64,000 bases of DNA from Dermacentor variabilis. Its lineage: Eukaryota; Arthropoda; Arachnida; Ixodida; Ixodidae. The translations under genes and the position numbers were made by a program. The DNA is taken from positions 118,458,709 to 118,522,708 of the forward strand of contig NC_134572.1 in assembly GCF_050947875.1 (NCBI RefSeq), in the 5' to 3' direction. Shown here piece by piece: positions 42,927 through 54,868 of this stretch (position 1 is the first letter of the stretch; each line of letters begins with the position of its first letter). The notes below the pieces were generated by a model. That model had not been told where the DNA came from. It searched no databases and saw only the letters and a program-made list of their open reading frames with translations.

Positions 42927-43595
42927 ATCACTGGGATTTCTTAGGCGACATCTGCGTTGTACACCACAACGAGTAAAAGTGCTGGCCTATAAATCATTTG
43001 TAAGGTAGAAACTTGAGTATGCATCTCCCATCTGGAACCCGCATCAGATTTATACCATAAATGCACTTGAGGCTGTGCAAATCGTGCTAGTAGGTTTATT
43101 CAATCTTCATATTCCTACGATATCAGCATTTATCGATGAAAGCGGAATCTGGCTTGGAAACGCTTTCTTTCTGTCGACAAGTTGCTACCCTCTCTCGCTT
43201 CCGTTAATTTTTTTTCAGCTCCCTAAATCACCCAACGTACATCACGCCCCCTTCATACCTATCTTATGGCACCGGTAATCCGCTTCAAGTTGCACGCGCA
43301 CGTGCCTGGACCACCACTTTTCAAGCATCATTTTTTATTCGAGAATCAAGAGACTGGAACAGCCTTCCACACGCCATCGCAGCCGTCACAAGTCCATCTG
43401 CCTTTACCGAAGCTGTTGTCACCCATATCTCAAAATGAACGCCTGTTTCTAATGTTTATTTTATTAACCACCCCTTATGTAATACCCCTCCAATGGGGTT
43501 TTTAAGCTAATAAAGTGAAGTGAAGAACTAAATTGGAACGAGACTTAAGATGGGGCCGCTGTCCACTTATGTCTACTTTTCCGTCTTCGGCAAGT

Positions 43596-43837
43596 ACATT
43601 TACCTATCCCATTGCTGATGTTCCAATAGAATCAGTCCAAACATTAAAATACCTCGGTGTCATCCTATCTTGTGATATGTCCTGGCGCTTGCACACTACT
43701 GACATCATCTCAGCTGCTAAATAGATCACTGGGATTTCTTAGGCGACATCTGCGTTGTACACCACAACAAGTAAAAGCGCTGGCCTATAAATCATTTGTA
43801 AGACAGAAACTTGGGTATGCATCTCCCATCTGGATCC
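43596..43837 (+). pseudogene. Second CR1 fragment (RT 3' region)
   Basis: This repeats 42,798-43,038 of the preceding CR1 with few differences and ends in a C-rich tract (43,838-43,858). It is a separate truncated copy or a local duplication lying beyond the target duplication of the main element. Confidence 0.8.
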
Positions 43838-43859
43838 CCCTCCCCCCCCCCCCCTCCCG

Positions 43860-45636
43860 AAATTTTTTCGTGCTGTCCATGCACCGCCGACCAAAGCAAC
43901 CCCCGGCGCCGGAAATCATTCTGGATTTTGTATATAAAGTCTTTTTAACGCTCGAAAAAACATTTCACCGCGAACACCGCGAACTCGGGCGTGATTCTGC
44001 GACAACGCCCGTGCACCGGGAGTGACATAACGCAAGCAGCCCCAGCCGAGCACAAAGTTTCAAGGGCGTTTTGATGGCGAACGGGCTCGCCGCGGCATCT
44101 CGCGGATTCAGCGGAATCTACGGAGCGCATGGATGTCAATTCCGAATATTTATGGGCATAAAGTTCTCATAAACTTTTGATGTGAAAGGTACATTGGCAT
44201 TTCCAAAGTTGTGCTTTCGATTTTCAGTTGCGGAATTTTGTTGGTTTGACGCTGTTATAAACATTTGACGTCTAAGGTGTATTGCTTTTTTTAAAGTCGT
44301 ACATCAGCACATACAACAAGGCAAGCCAAATCAACACACTATCAGACAAGTTGACAAAGCACGCGGCGAGGTCCGATGAGACGAAGCGTTGAGCTGGTTC
44401 ATTTGCGCCGCCATCTCACGCAAGAAATGTCAAATTTTTCTTTCACCTACTCCAAAGCACCCATGTAATGACACTAAAGCGAGCAAAGGTAGCTGCGTTC
44501 TTATTTATTTTTTTCTACTTTGACTTTTATTCGCTAGGACCAATTTGGGCCTCTACAATTTTTTCATTCTCGCTATCCTGCCCGCAGGCTGCCAGAGCCA
44601 GCCAAAGCACATGCGTTTTTCTCATGTTGCCCCGACCACCGCGCGACGCAGTTCGGTGCACGTTCGGTTTCCTCTGACCGAGTGGATTTTCGCATAGCAG
44701 AGTTTCGTACGCTTCCTGGCTAACAGACGAGAAAAAGGAACAATGGTCGCTCGCCGTCATCACTGGGGCGGGGGGGGGGGGGACTCGACGGATATCACCG
44801 CGTTCGCTTGAGAACAACATCTCCGGAAAGCCTTGTCTAGCCGGTGTAGGACACCAAGCAGTATGCGCATGGCTCTTGGTGGACCAAACGTCTCACGTAT
44901 TCTTCGATATTCCTTCGGTAGCCACATTAGGGGCCCAAAGTAGGCATTCGATTGTGGAGATACCTTGCGTTTCTTCAGTTCGGTGCCCCGCCCCACAGAA
45001 GGAAAAAAAAAAGGCATTGTTGTGGCGCAGCGAATTGTCGCATGGTGAAAGTTCGATTTCGTTACTTCTTTTGCGAAAAGGAAAGTAATGGGCCACGGGA
45101 CGCTTCACTTGCCGGATACTCTTATATTATTCAATTATAGGGACGCTACGGGCGCATTCTTGCCGTCACCGTCACCCCCACGTTCCGTATAAAGTCCAAA
45201 GGCGATAACATCGGGACCGCGCACCGCATACTGTATGTGCGAGTGAAAGCGTAGGGGGGTGGTGGCATGGGTGGGTCGACGATGGTGGCTCAGTCTTGTG
45301 TGCGCAAAGGAGAAAAGCGGGAAGGAAGCGCGCCACCTTCCGTCGCGCGCTATACATCGGTGGGAGTCGATGGAATGGGGGCGGAATCTAGGATTCTGTG
45401 AATCTGTGATTGCGCAACATGTTTATTTGCCTTGTTTGACACAATATATACAATGTCTTTTTCTTAGATACGTATACTATAAGTTTATTGGAGACTTACA
45501 CGTATATTTAAACATCCTATTGCGAGATTTTGTATATATGTGCAGCGAAGTTTCTTTCCAGTGACACTTTTTTGCCCTTTATCAATCTGTATCTTCGCAT
45601 TTGTATGTTCCATCGTATCTTCGCATTTCTAATGTA
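43860..45636. other. No recognised gene
   Basis: Only short frames are present. A G-rich run lies at 44,766-44,781. No homology to the other units was noticed, so this is inserted or unit-3-specific DNA. Confidence 0.45.
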
Positions 45637-46924
45637 TGAGGGCGAGTCAAATGAAAGTGTGTCTACCCACCCCACGCAATAATGGTTTCGTTCATTATCT
45701 GCGAGGCATGCGCGTAGCACACAGGCATCTCTCATTTACAGAAGTGACAAGTAGGTATGAGGATAAATGTTCTTTAATGCTCTATTACACTGGGTTGAAC
45801 ATAGTTGCGTGACGTAATGGACGCTCCAGAAGTTGAACAGCGTGGTGTCGTGAGTTTTCTGACAGCTGAAGGTGTTTCCCTCCAAAAAATTAGTCGCTGT
45901 ATGACTGCCGTGTACGATGAATATTGCATTTCATTGGCCACTGTGAAGCGTTGGAGCAAACTGTTGAAAGAAGGACGTGAAAGTTGCAAAGACAATCCAA
46001 GACCGTACCAAAGCCACCATGCAATCACCCCCAACAAAACTGCAAAGGTTGATGAGCTGATGAGACAAGAACGCAGGTTAAGCATCGATGAACCGGCCGA
46101 GCGTGTGAACATTAGTCAGGGTTCCGTTCACGCCATAATTCATGAACATCTCGGTCATCGGGTCTCGTGCGCGCGATGGATGCCCAAGATATTGAACCAC
46201 GGCCAGAAGACGGAGAAGTTCGGCGCTGCTTTGACACATCTGATCCGGTATCACAATGAGGGTGACGACTTCTTGTCTGCAATTGTGATCGGGGGCGAAC
46301 CATGGTGCCACTACTCCGAGCCTGAAACACGACGGCAAAGCTTACAGTGGAAACATTCGCATTCACCACCCCCAAGAAAGCAAAGGCCGTCATTTCCGCC
46401 GGAAAGGTGTTGTTGACTTTTTTTTCGATCGTCAGGGGCCATTACTGATAAAATTTGCTAAATCTTGAGAGACTATAAATTCTTTCCGATATTGTGAAAC
46501 GCCGGACCGGCTACGTGTCGCAATCAAGAACAAACTACGTGGAAAATTGACGAATGGAGTCATCTTGTTCCACGACAATGCCCGTCCCCAGGTCGCTGAT
46601 GTGGTTAATAATAAACTGGCGAAGTTAAAGTGGGGAACGCTGCAACATCCACCATACAGCTCAGATCTGTCCCCTTGCGACTTCCACATTTTGGGGCAAC
46701 TGAAAAAAGCAGCACAAGGCAACCAGATTCTTGTCGGACGATGACGTGAAAGAGTCAGTTGCATACCTTTTGGAGCAGCAACCCAAGGAGTTTTATGAGA
46801 CGGGAATCACGCGACTCGGTAGTCAATGGGACAAATCACTGATTGCTCATGGAGACTACTTTTAAATAAAGTATTCCGTTTGCTATATATTCGCAATGGA
46901 TCACTTTCATTTGACTCGCCCTCG
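45637..46924 (+). mobile_element. mariner-family DNA transposon, 1288 bp, TIRs intact
   Basis: Terminal inverted repeats of about 22 bp (core gagggcgagtcaaatg) lie at 45,637-45,659 and 46,902-46,924, flanked by TA on each side (45,635-45,636; 46,925-46,926), the mariner target duplication. The length is typical of mariner. The ends are almost perfectly matched while the transposase is broken. Confidence 0.93.
45817..46750 (+). pseudogene. Inactive mariner transposase
   Basis: The N-terminal part is an HTH-type DNA-binding region (EVEQRGVVSFLTAEGVS; LATVKRWSKLLKEGR). The first catalytic block reads GGEPWCHYSEPETRRQS where family members have GDETW, so the first catalytic Asp is Gly. A frame break follows near 46,370-46,420. 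In another frame the second block (FHDNARPQVAD, about 46,568) and the third (HPPYSSDLSPCDFHIL, about 46,648) are present. No single frame spans the enzyme. Confidence 0.92.
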
Positions 46925-47449
46925 TATATTTTGCAGAACTCCTGCTTTTTATGCGTGCTCTCTGTTGCGACTATAATGCCGGTGCAATTACTCACGATAC
47001 AGGACCGGTGTAGCTGCTCCTGCGTAATACGTTGGAGCAAATGACAGCGTCATTGAGATTTTTCACTGGCCGTTGAATGTGTGCAAGAATGTAAACAAGG
47101 TTCTTGAATGACAAAGTTTCATTAACATATTTGTCCTCAACTTGTTCATTTCATGACCTTTACATTTTTCATATCAGCGGTATGCAATGCTTTGCTGGTT
47201 TCGAACTGATATAGTTCTAAAGTTGGTGTGATATTTTCTTTACTTATTGAATAGACAAAAACATGGAAGCATTGATATCAGTTACTTTGGGGACAATTTT
47301 CGGCACATCAGAGTATATTCTTTTATAAAAAAAAACTAAATATTTTACTTGTTCTGACAGTGCGCAGCGTACAAGAATTCGCTTGCAGCATCTTTGGCAA
47401 TGCCAGTGCAGTTATTATTTATGTATTTGATCCCCAGACAAATTGTTTG

Positions 47450-48173
47450 AGAGGAAGCTTTAGCTCGCGCCAAACTCCGACGTGGCCTATTCAAATACAT
47501 GTAAAATGCAGAAACGCTTTTCTTAAATAACCCCTGGATCGCTTCTAATGAAATTATTAGCATTTGAGAGAGAAAGTTGAATTATATAGTGCCTGTTGGA
47601 AGCGGAATTTCGATTTAGGGCCTGAATTTTGTTTAAAATATTTTGAAAAATTCGAAAGTTCGAAAAACATAGAAGCACGATGTTTACAAACTAATAGGTT
47701 TGCATCAAGAACAGATATACCCGTTATGTAAACGGCATCTACTATAACAGTCAAAGGGGACAAATTTGGTATGTCAGTTTATATATTACGTGAATTGGTT
47801 ACGTTGTGTACAAGGGTTCTGCAAAAGCCGCATTTCCATAATACTAAATTTCGTGAGATTCATTTATAACATATCAATTTTGTCCGCTTAGATGCACTAT
47901 TAGGTGCACTTCACAGGTTTGTCATATACTTTTTTATTGTTGAGTTAGAGTTTTAAACTTGATAGTTTCGCTTTCTGTAAATGTGAAATTTTTGCCAATT
48001 TTTAATAAAGAATTGACAACCTAACTAAAAATTCGAAACTAGCAGTCAATAGAATTTTAGTTTTTCTTTTAAATGCAACAAGCCTCGTCAAATTTGGTGC
48101 AGTGGTTGCCGAGAAAAACTAATTCTCCTTCTACATGTATTTAGATCGGACCACCTGAGCTAAAGCTTCCTCT
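47450..48173. mobile_element. MITE-like element, 724 bp, 17-bp inverted ends
   Basis: The left end agaggaagctttagctc (47,450-47,466) is repeated in reverse complement at 48,157-48,173. The interior is A/T-rich and non-coding. No clear target duplication was identified, so the exact borders are provisional. Confidence 0.6.
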
Positions 48174-49579
48174 TAAGGAGGAGGCCGAACTGCAACGTGA
48201 GCCCCACCTTGAACGAAATTTCTGGCTACGCCACTGTGGTATAGGTAATGCTTTCCTTGGTGAGTTACCTCCACTTCTCCGTATCGGGTATTGTTGCGGC
48301 TTAGGGAGGCGTTAGGGCAAGGAATTCACCAAGCCCATCGACTGCTACGTTAGGTTGTAAGAATGAAGGAAAAAATTGTTTATTGGCTTAGTTACACTGT
48401 TCCAGTTACGGAAGCCCTCTCCACGCAGGAGCAAGTTAAACGTCCGAGTTCACATCAGGACCCTCTGTCCCACTGCACGAAAAGTATCCGCTTTTAATAC
48501 CGTCGTGTTCCCTAGGCAAGTCGCCTAGGGAATCTGAAGACTGTCCAGCAGCAAATCACAATTGTCGAATCCGTTGCGACACCGCACCTATGCTCGCAAC
48601 ACTCCGCAGTAACTCCTCCTCCGAAGCCCGATGGTTTGGAATATGCGGTAAGAAAGAGACCTGCCAATGCAAGGTCGCCGTCGTTGTTTGGTAGCCGTGG
48701 GTGGGGCCCCCCTTTCATCCTTAGTTCAGGCTGTCCGATAATGGTGGGTTTGGTGGCCTTTTGTAGAACCGTCACGAGTCTGCGAAGTCTTCAGCGGCTG
48801 CTGTGATTCGCGCCCACGCGTCACCCACGCGCTGCATTTCACGATCTCCAGATTAGCGAGGCCCATCACGCCACACTTCTCTCCGTGTGAAACATTTCGC
48901 ACGTGACAGATTGCCCGCGCCTGCCAATATATCGCGAAATGAAAACACTTTAGAGCTGCGCTCAAATTTCAGATTAGGGAGTGTCGTAATCGTCGACCTA
49001 TTTTTTTCACCACGTCTTCTCCGGGATTGACGCAGTTCACTGTTGAGCGATTTCGTTCCTTACCCGCATCCTTCTTGCATCCCGCACCACAGAGCAGGGA
49101 GAGCGCGTCACACGCGACGGTGCCTCCGAAATCTACCGGGCACTGATCCAATGGGCGTGGGCCATCGCTGATGACGTCATAGGAGGCCTGGACTAGGCAC
49201 CTTTCCGATTTCCGAGTTCACGAGATATTCATTGCATTACTTGTCATTTTTTTTCGAATGCGTTGTTGCTTCCTGTTGTTTTCTCAACCATCAAATGTCG
49301 TGGGTTCGTGTGCTTTGATTAACTACACCTTAATTAACTGTTCTTTAATTGACTTCGCCTTAATTAACACCGAATGCCGTGGGTTTGACTCTCGACCTTC
49401 ATGATGTAAACTGGAATCCAACTTGGAGATGTGGCCGGTTCGCCCATATCTCCAAGTGGGTTCGACTCCCACCAAAGATCGAGGGTTCGGCTTCAATTCG
49501 GGTTCGGAAATTTGGGGCCATAAGGCCGGACATCAGATTTTTTGTCCCATGAGCCGTCTAAGGTTTTCGCTTTAAAAAA
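48174..49579. other. Unit-3-specific DNA with no recognised gene
   Basis: A short block at about 48,262-48,290 (cacttctccgtatcgggta) matches unit 1 at about 12,310. The rest, to about 49,560, is absent from units 1 and 2. It includes a stem-loop at 48,509-48,533 (10-bp perfect arms, 5-base loop), repeated ttaattaac blocks near 49,328-49,370 and a cttggagat/atctccaag inverted pair near 49,420-49,456. Confidence 0.5.
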
Positions 49580-50849
49580 TGTTTTCATCATCATCCAGGG
49601 CCGGTACACGCAATTTACTAGCAGACATACCGACCGAGCTTACGTGCTAAGCCCCGCGGAAGAAGCCATAGAAGACTTCGTTTTAATAGAAGAATTTGCA
49701 CAAGAATTCGTGTATCTGTTGCAGAGAGAATCTGCAGGCGCCGTTTGTTGTTTCACTTCTAAATGCTGCAGGGAACATACCCGCGCAAACGGTGGATCTG
49801 CGGAGGTGGTTCAGATGGGATTATATATATATACAACCTGTACGCGGGTCATTCAGCAAGGCACCAGCAGTAGTACCATACAGCGACCGTGGTCACGAAA
49901 ATCCGCAAGGCTTCTCAATAGAAAGCACTGATCTAAAGCGTTGCGCATGATAGCTGGGAAATCCTGCGTAGAAATCGGAGAACCTGGTACGCATCCTGGC
50001 GCAGTGTATTTGTTGCCCGCTGACGTTCACCGTGCAGACATGGCACAAGATTTGAATTTCACTAAATATATCTGCTTCCGCACGCTGGTGCTATAGTGCC
50101 GATTAAGACTGGGCGATTGATCGATTAACCGTCCGAAAAACTGATTGACCCTTCACCTGAAGACAACAATAAAGCGCAGCTCGCTTACGGTAAAGAGGGC
50201 CAATTCGTCACACAAAAGACAATCTGAGCACGTTCACGCATAAGTAGTATTGTTTCTTGGTTAAAGATGACGTACAAGAACTGAAATCTCGGCGGAAGAA
50301 TTCTGAAAGTTGAAAACATGAAAATTGAGATCATCGTTGATGTTAGCTTCACGTGTCGTATGTAGTAAATGCAAAATTTCATAAATATAGTGTCCCTTCG
50401 TGGCAGCCTTCTCTCGCTCTTCCACGTGTGTCGGCGTCTGAGACACCGTACGCATTCGTCAAGCAAGACACCGTTGAGAAAGTTGCGCTAACCGATGGAA
50501 ACCTCGGCGTCTCGTACTGCGTAGTGCTACATGCCGGTGCAATGCCCACGGACTAATGGTGTAAGTAACTCTGTAGGGAAATTCGCGCCTATAGCAGCAA
50601 GCCAGATCAGCCGCCAATCGTGCCCAAGAAGGGAGACCCGAGGGTCGACTGCTAAGCCATAGGCATCGACACAAAGCGCTGTGGATGGGATAGCACGCAA
50701 GCCTTTAGGAAGCGGCGACGATTCGTAAGACGCCAACGACGAGGTGAATATCCCCCAACAACATATAAATGCCGAAAACTGTGTGGACATGGAAGACGCA
50801 TTCGGCAAGTTCACAAGTAGTTCACGATTGTGAGTCACGGAACGCAGCG

Positions 50850-51460
50850 CATGACATGGGTCAGTGTCCTTATCCAACCATCAGAGGGTCAGCCAACAGC
50901 AGAACGTAAACCCCATCCTCCTCCACGAAGAAATTATTCAAGCAGCCGAGCCGAGCCCAAGGATGCCATCGTTACATAGCACACAGTGGCCTTCTTGTGA
51001 GCTATCCGTCGCAATACACAGTGAACCGGTTCCTCAAATGTGACGGTGTATATGTGGTGTCGCCGCTAAGGCAGCCATTCCTGATGCCTATCTAGTGTAT
51101 ACACGCGCGTTGCCAGCGTTGTTCCAAAGTGGCTCAAGGACTGCGGAGTACCAGGCTCCTGATGGAGTCGCGCACACCCCGCCTCATACCGGGCTTCAAG
51201 GACAGCAACAACAAACTTCACACCAGAGATAGACAAAAAAGTTATCCCTTCTTTCAAGCCGAGCAGTAAATGACCGGAAGTGGTGAATCTCGGATTGACA
51301 ATGCACGATGTGAGAGAATTCATTGAGCCTTCTCCGAAGGGCTTCAAATTCCAGACAATAGGACACGTCGTGAAGCACTGCCGTGGCGTTATTTGATGTC
51401 AGAAGTGCGGCAGGGAGTACGACGTCAAAAATTGCCCACCAGAAACGCCGCCGAAATGAC
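50850..51460 (+). pseudogene. Relic of a LINE ORF1 (gag-like), unit 3
   Basis: Counterpart of 14,460-15,080, diverged. MHDVREFIEPSPKGFKF is followed by GHVVKHC (about 51,300-51,380) and, after a stop, by a damaged second knuckle CQKCGREYDVKNC. It confirms the relic is older than all three units. Confidence 0.55.
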
Positions 51461-53645
51461 CGAATTTTGCTGAAGTTCACGCAACCTCGCTGAAAGGGTT
51501 AAGATATTTTCGAGCCACCTCGCGTGTGAGAACCTTCGTGGAAGGGCCATAGAATCTGCAGGAGTTACTATTTTCAGCCACAAAAAAAAAAAAAGAGGAC
51601 GAACAGACCCTCATGACCACTAACGCTAAAAAACGAAGAGCGAGATTGAGAAAAAGGAAAATTTGGGCAGAACCCATATCACAATGCCTGTCGAGGTTAA
51701 TGTGATTAGCGTTGAAGCAATGTAGACATGTTTATTTAGAATCAGTAGTGGACATTCTATCGGTATCGACATTTTATCGGCATTTTATCGAGGACATCGG
51801 CATGTCCAACATCAAGTGTCTCCGGGATCAGCCCAGTTTTCTATGACACTCCCTTGCCAAGGTCGGTCATGACAATGACCGTATGGCGACGGCTGTATGG
51901 TGATGACGCAGTGACGACGATGGAATGACGAAGAAGGACGTCATTTTGATGGAGCGATGAAGGCGGCATGCCGACAATAATGGGACGACGGCAAGTGTAT
52001 GACGAAGATGGCATGACGACGACTGTGTGTAGTTATTGTTATGGTATACTACCAAAAGGCAACGAAACAGTAAGCGCAGATGCCATTTTTTTGTCATAAG
52101 GAAACATGTCTAAAGGAGGAGCCGTTCGATTGAACGCAATTTAAGGTGTTATGATCCCTCACCAACGTTTTTCTGACAACCAAACAGATATTAACCGTGT
52201 GCTTCTCCTCCTTTATCCACCTAGAAAAACTGTTGAATTCGTAGCGGTAGATCCTTGTGTCGGCGCACAGCGAATCAACAAGTTTTGCGCGACGTCGTCT
52301 GCTGAGCTTGCACGTTGCCTGCACCTCCAAAGAAGCGAGTGCCCTGCACTCTTGCTGAACTGGACTTGCGTAAGCACAAATCAAATTCAAAAGTTCTGCA
52401 CTCCGGGACTTTCGCAGAAAGGTGCAGCGAAATCGAAGGGGCCTATAGCGATGCACCTTTAAGGCCTCAACACATCTGATGATTACGTGATTCATCGCTC
52501 GCACCACGCGACCGAGGGTGTCCTCTCACCGATACCGTGCATGAGCGAAAACACAACTACATGCTATTAGTTGCTCCCAAGCGGCTACCTCTGCTCCTGT
52601 CATACGTGATGAGCAAGGAGCACTCATCATTGCGCTAATGGTTCAACCAGCGCAACATGTGAGCCTAATCAGTGGTCTTTCCTGCGCGAGTCACTACCGT
52701 CACATGCGTTTACGTTTAGAGGCCCCCCTCCGGACAACAACGACAACTGCGGTGATTGATGCTTTTGTAGCCAATTTATGAATGAGGTGTGCTTTCGTTT
52801 CAAAAGTGAAGCTTTGCAAAGCTCGCCGGGTTTCGTCGCCGTGGCTGCGGCCTGGCTGTTCCCTTGCCGAATAGACAAAGCAATCACAGCCTGTCGCGAG
52901 CGCCGCACGCGCTGCTGGTTTCCTTGCAGCACCACCAGATTGCGCTCGCATCCGTGCATCCATTAGCGCATCCACGGCAGGGTATAGGCGCCGCCCGTGC
53001 AGTTGAAAGAAAAAAAAAGAACCAGAAAGCTCGCCTTCGCGCATAAACGGTGGTATGGTAATGAGGAAGTAAACGATTCTTCCTCTTCATGCGCATCCTT
53101 CCACGCACTCGCTAGTAGTAAACAACTGCATTTAACAAAAGGCTTGGTATAATTTGTATTTGTGTTAGTGCGCATGTACGTGCGTGCATGTACTCCTGTT
53201 TGGACTTTTTATGGACTCATTCAAAACTTCGATGTTATAGATTATAACTCGTTATATCTGCTAGAATTTTACAGCGCAGATGTGTCTGGCTAGGTTCCTG
53301 TGCATTTCTGCTGTGCATGTGAAAAAAAAACCGTGGGCCGATCCCGGAGATAGTGAAATACCGGGCTGAACCGCGGCGGTTGTGATGCAGCCTTCAACTG
53401 CTCCGCCAACTTGCAAAAATAAGTTTATTATGTTGAGTCCAAGTGGGACCCCTATCAAATATTACTCTAATAAGAACAGATGGTACGCTTTGACTCGCGT
53501 TGGCCACGTCCATGTTCGCACCGCCCTCTCTTTGTTGGCGTTAAAAGCGCTTGAGTATTTACTTTCCTTCCGCTGCCCGGTGATGGCGGCCCCGCTGAAA
53601 CGCCACGCGGGTCTTGCTTTCTCCGGCTCCTCAGGGCGGCGTTAC

Positions 53646-53899
53646 AGACTCTTAGACAAAGGTACACCCTTTGGGGTGTATATATGCCCCGCAACGATAA
53701 TCGTCATCTGCCTTTCTTGCCTTTCCGTTAATGAAAACGCCGCGCTCGCCACTTTCATGTCGGGAATGCTATGTCATGCAGATAACGCGCATGCCATTCG
53801 TTACTGGGAAGGAGCGGGCTCGCAGCGTTACGCAGATGACGTTTATTGTTGTGTGGCGAGATACAACCCAAAGAGAGTAATTTTTGTTTTAGAGTGCAT
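53646..53899. mobile_element. MITE-like element 1, ~45-50 bp inverted ends
   Basis: The left end (tacaccctttggggtgtat at 53,663, running to ctgcc at 53,712) recurs in reverse complement at 53,831-53,875, with a core of about 115 bp between (cgcgctcgccact, gataacgcgcatgcc). Non-coding. Absent from units 1 and 2. Confidence 0.7.
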
Positions 53900-54172
53900 T
53901 CTAGAAAAAGTTTACACCCTTTGAGTCGTATCTTGCCACACAAGAATAAACGCCATATGTCTTGTCCGCATTTCCTATCTTAAACGCTGCGAGCCCGGTA
54001 CTTCCCAGTAACGAACGGCATGCGCGTTATCAGCATGACGTAACATTGCCGACAGGTAAGTAGGGGGCGCGGCGTCTTTGAAGAAGGAAACGCAAGCAAG
54101 GCAGATGACGATTATTATTGTGTGGCAGATACACACCCCAATGGGTGCAAACTTATTTTTAGACTGTGCCGT
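53900..54172. mobile_element. MITE-like element 2, same family, inverted core
   Basis: Left end near 53,913 (tacaccctttgagtcgtatc), matching inverted end at 54,101-54,150. The core is the same as in element 1 but in the opposite orientation (ggcatgcgcgttatc). The two elements abut at about 53,897. Confidence 0.7.
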
Positions 54173-54281
54173 TATCAACGCGAATGTATCTAAATATCAC
54201 GCCGAATGAGTTCGTACCTTTGCTTAAAATTTTGTTTAACGTCTGTTGTGTGCTAAACAGCTTCGCTATCTCATTATTTCA

Positions 54282-54339
54282 CAACCATTCTCTATTGGAC
54301 ACGACTGCTATTGCAGTCGTGTCCAATAGAGAATGGTTG
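54282..54339. repeat. Perfect hairpin, 27-bp arms
   Basis: 54,282-54,308 is the exact reverse complement of 54,313-54,339, with the 4-base loop tatt. No terminator-like or coding context; not seen in units 1 and 2. Confidence 0.9.
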
Positions 54340-54868
54340 AAACTTGTTGCAATCATATATATGTGTGCAATTTAGTTGGCCTAAAGTAGGAAAATAATTT
54401 TATCACCGTTGCGAAATAGATAAAAAAAGAAAACTGATACGAGAAAACATTTTGGCACGATGAAACAGCACATCTGTTCCAAACAAACAAGCGAGACAGT
54501 TCGACATTAACCAGAATTTAGTTAAGGTTTTATAGTCGAACGGCAAACCAAGAGCATCACCGGCCATCGCTCAAAAGAACATCGGTTTTGCCCTCAGAAA
54601 TGCGGGCGGCAAAGCATAGCATTATTCAGACAAATCATAACATTGCAGCGATTACAAAAGTGCAGAGACCACAAAACCCATCGTTGAAGAACTGTGAAAA
54701 TCCGTTACATCAAAACTGTAAATTTTGTGTAGTGAATTCAAGCACACACACACACGCATAAAAAGGAGCTTTCAGATCCGTTAATCAGAAGCACTTTCGC
54801 ATCACGAAGTCGGGTACCGCATTATATAAAAACAGAGGAAAAATCCAACACGGGCCACAGGGACAACC

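Larger units (their letters stand above)
39338..43530 (+). mobile_element. CR1-like non-LTR retrotransposon, near full length, decayed
   Basis: The element interrupts unit sequence with the target aattgg at 39,332-39,337 and 43,531-43,536; units 1 and 2 have it once (for example 26,351). Order: repeated 5' region, ORF1 with a 2A-like motif, endonuclease, reverse transcriptase, and a 3' end with aataaa-like and (GTGAA)-like tail (about 43,508-43,525). Frameshifts and stops occur in both ORFs. The CR1/L2 assignment rests on domain order and motif style. Confidence 0.85.
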
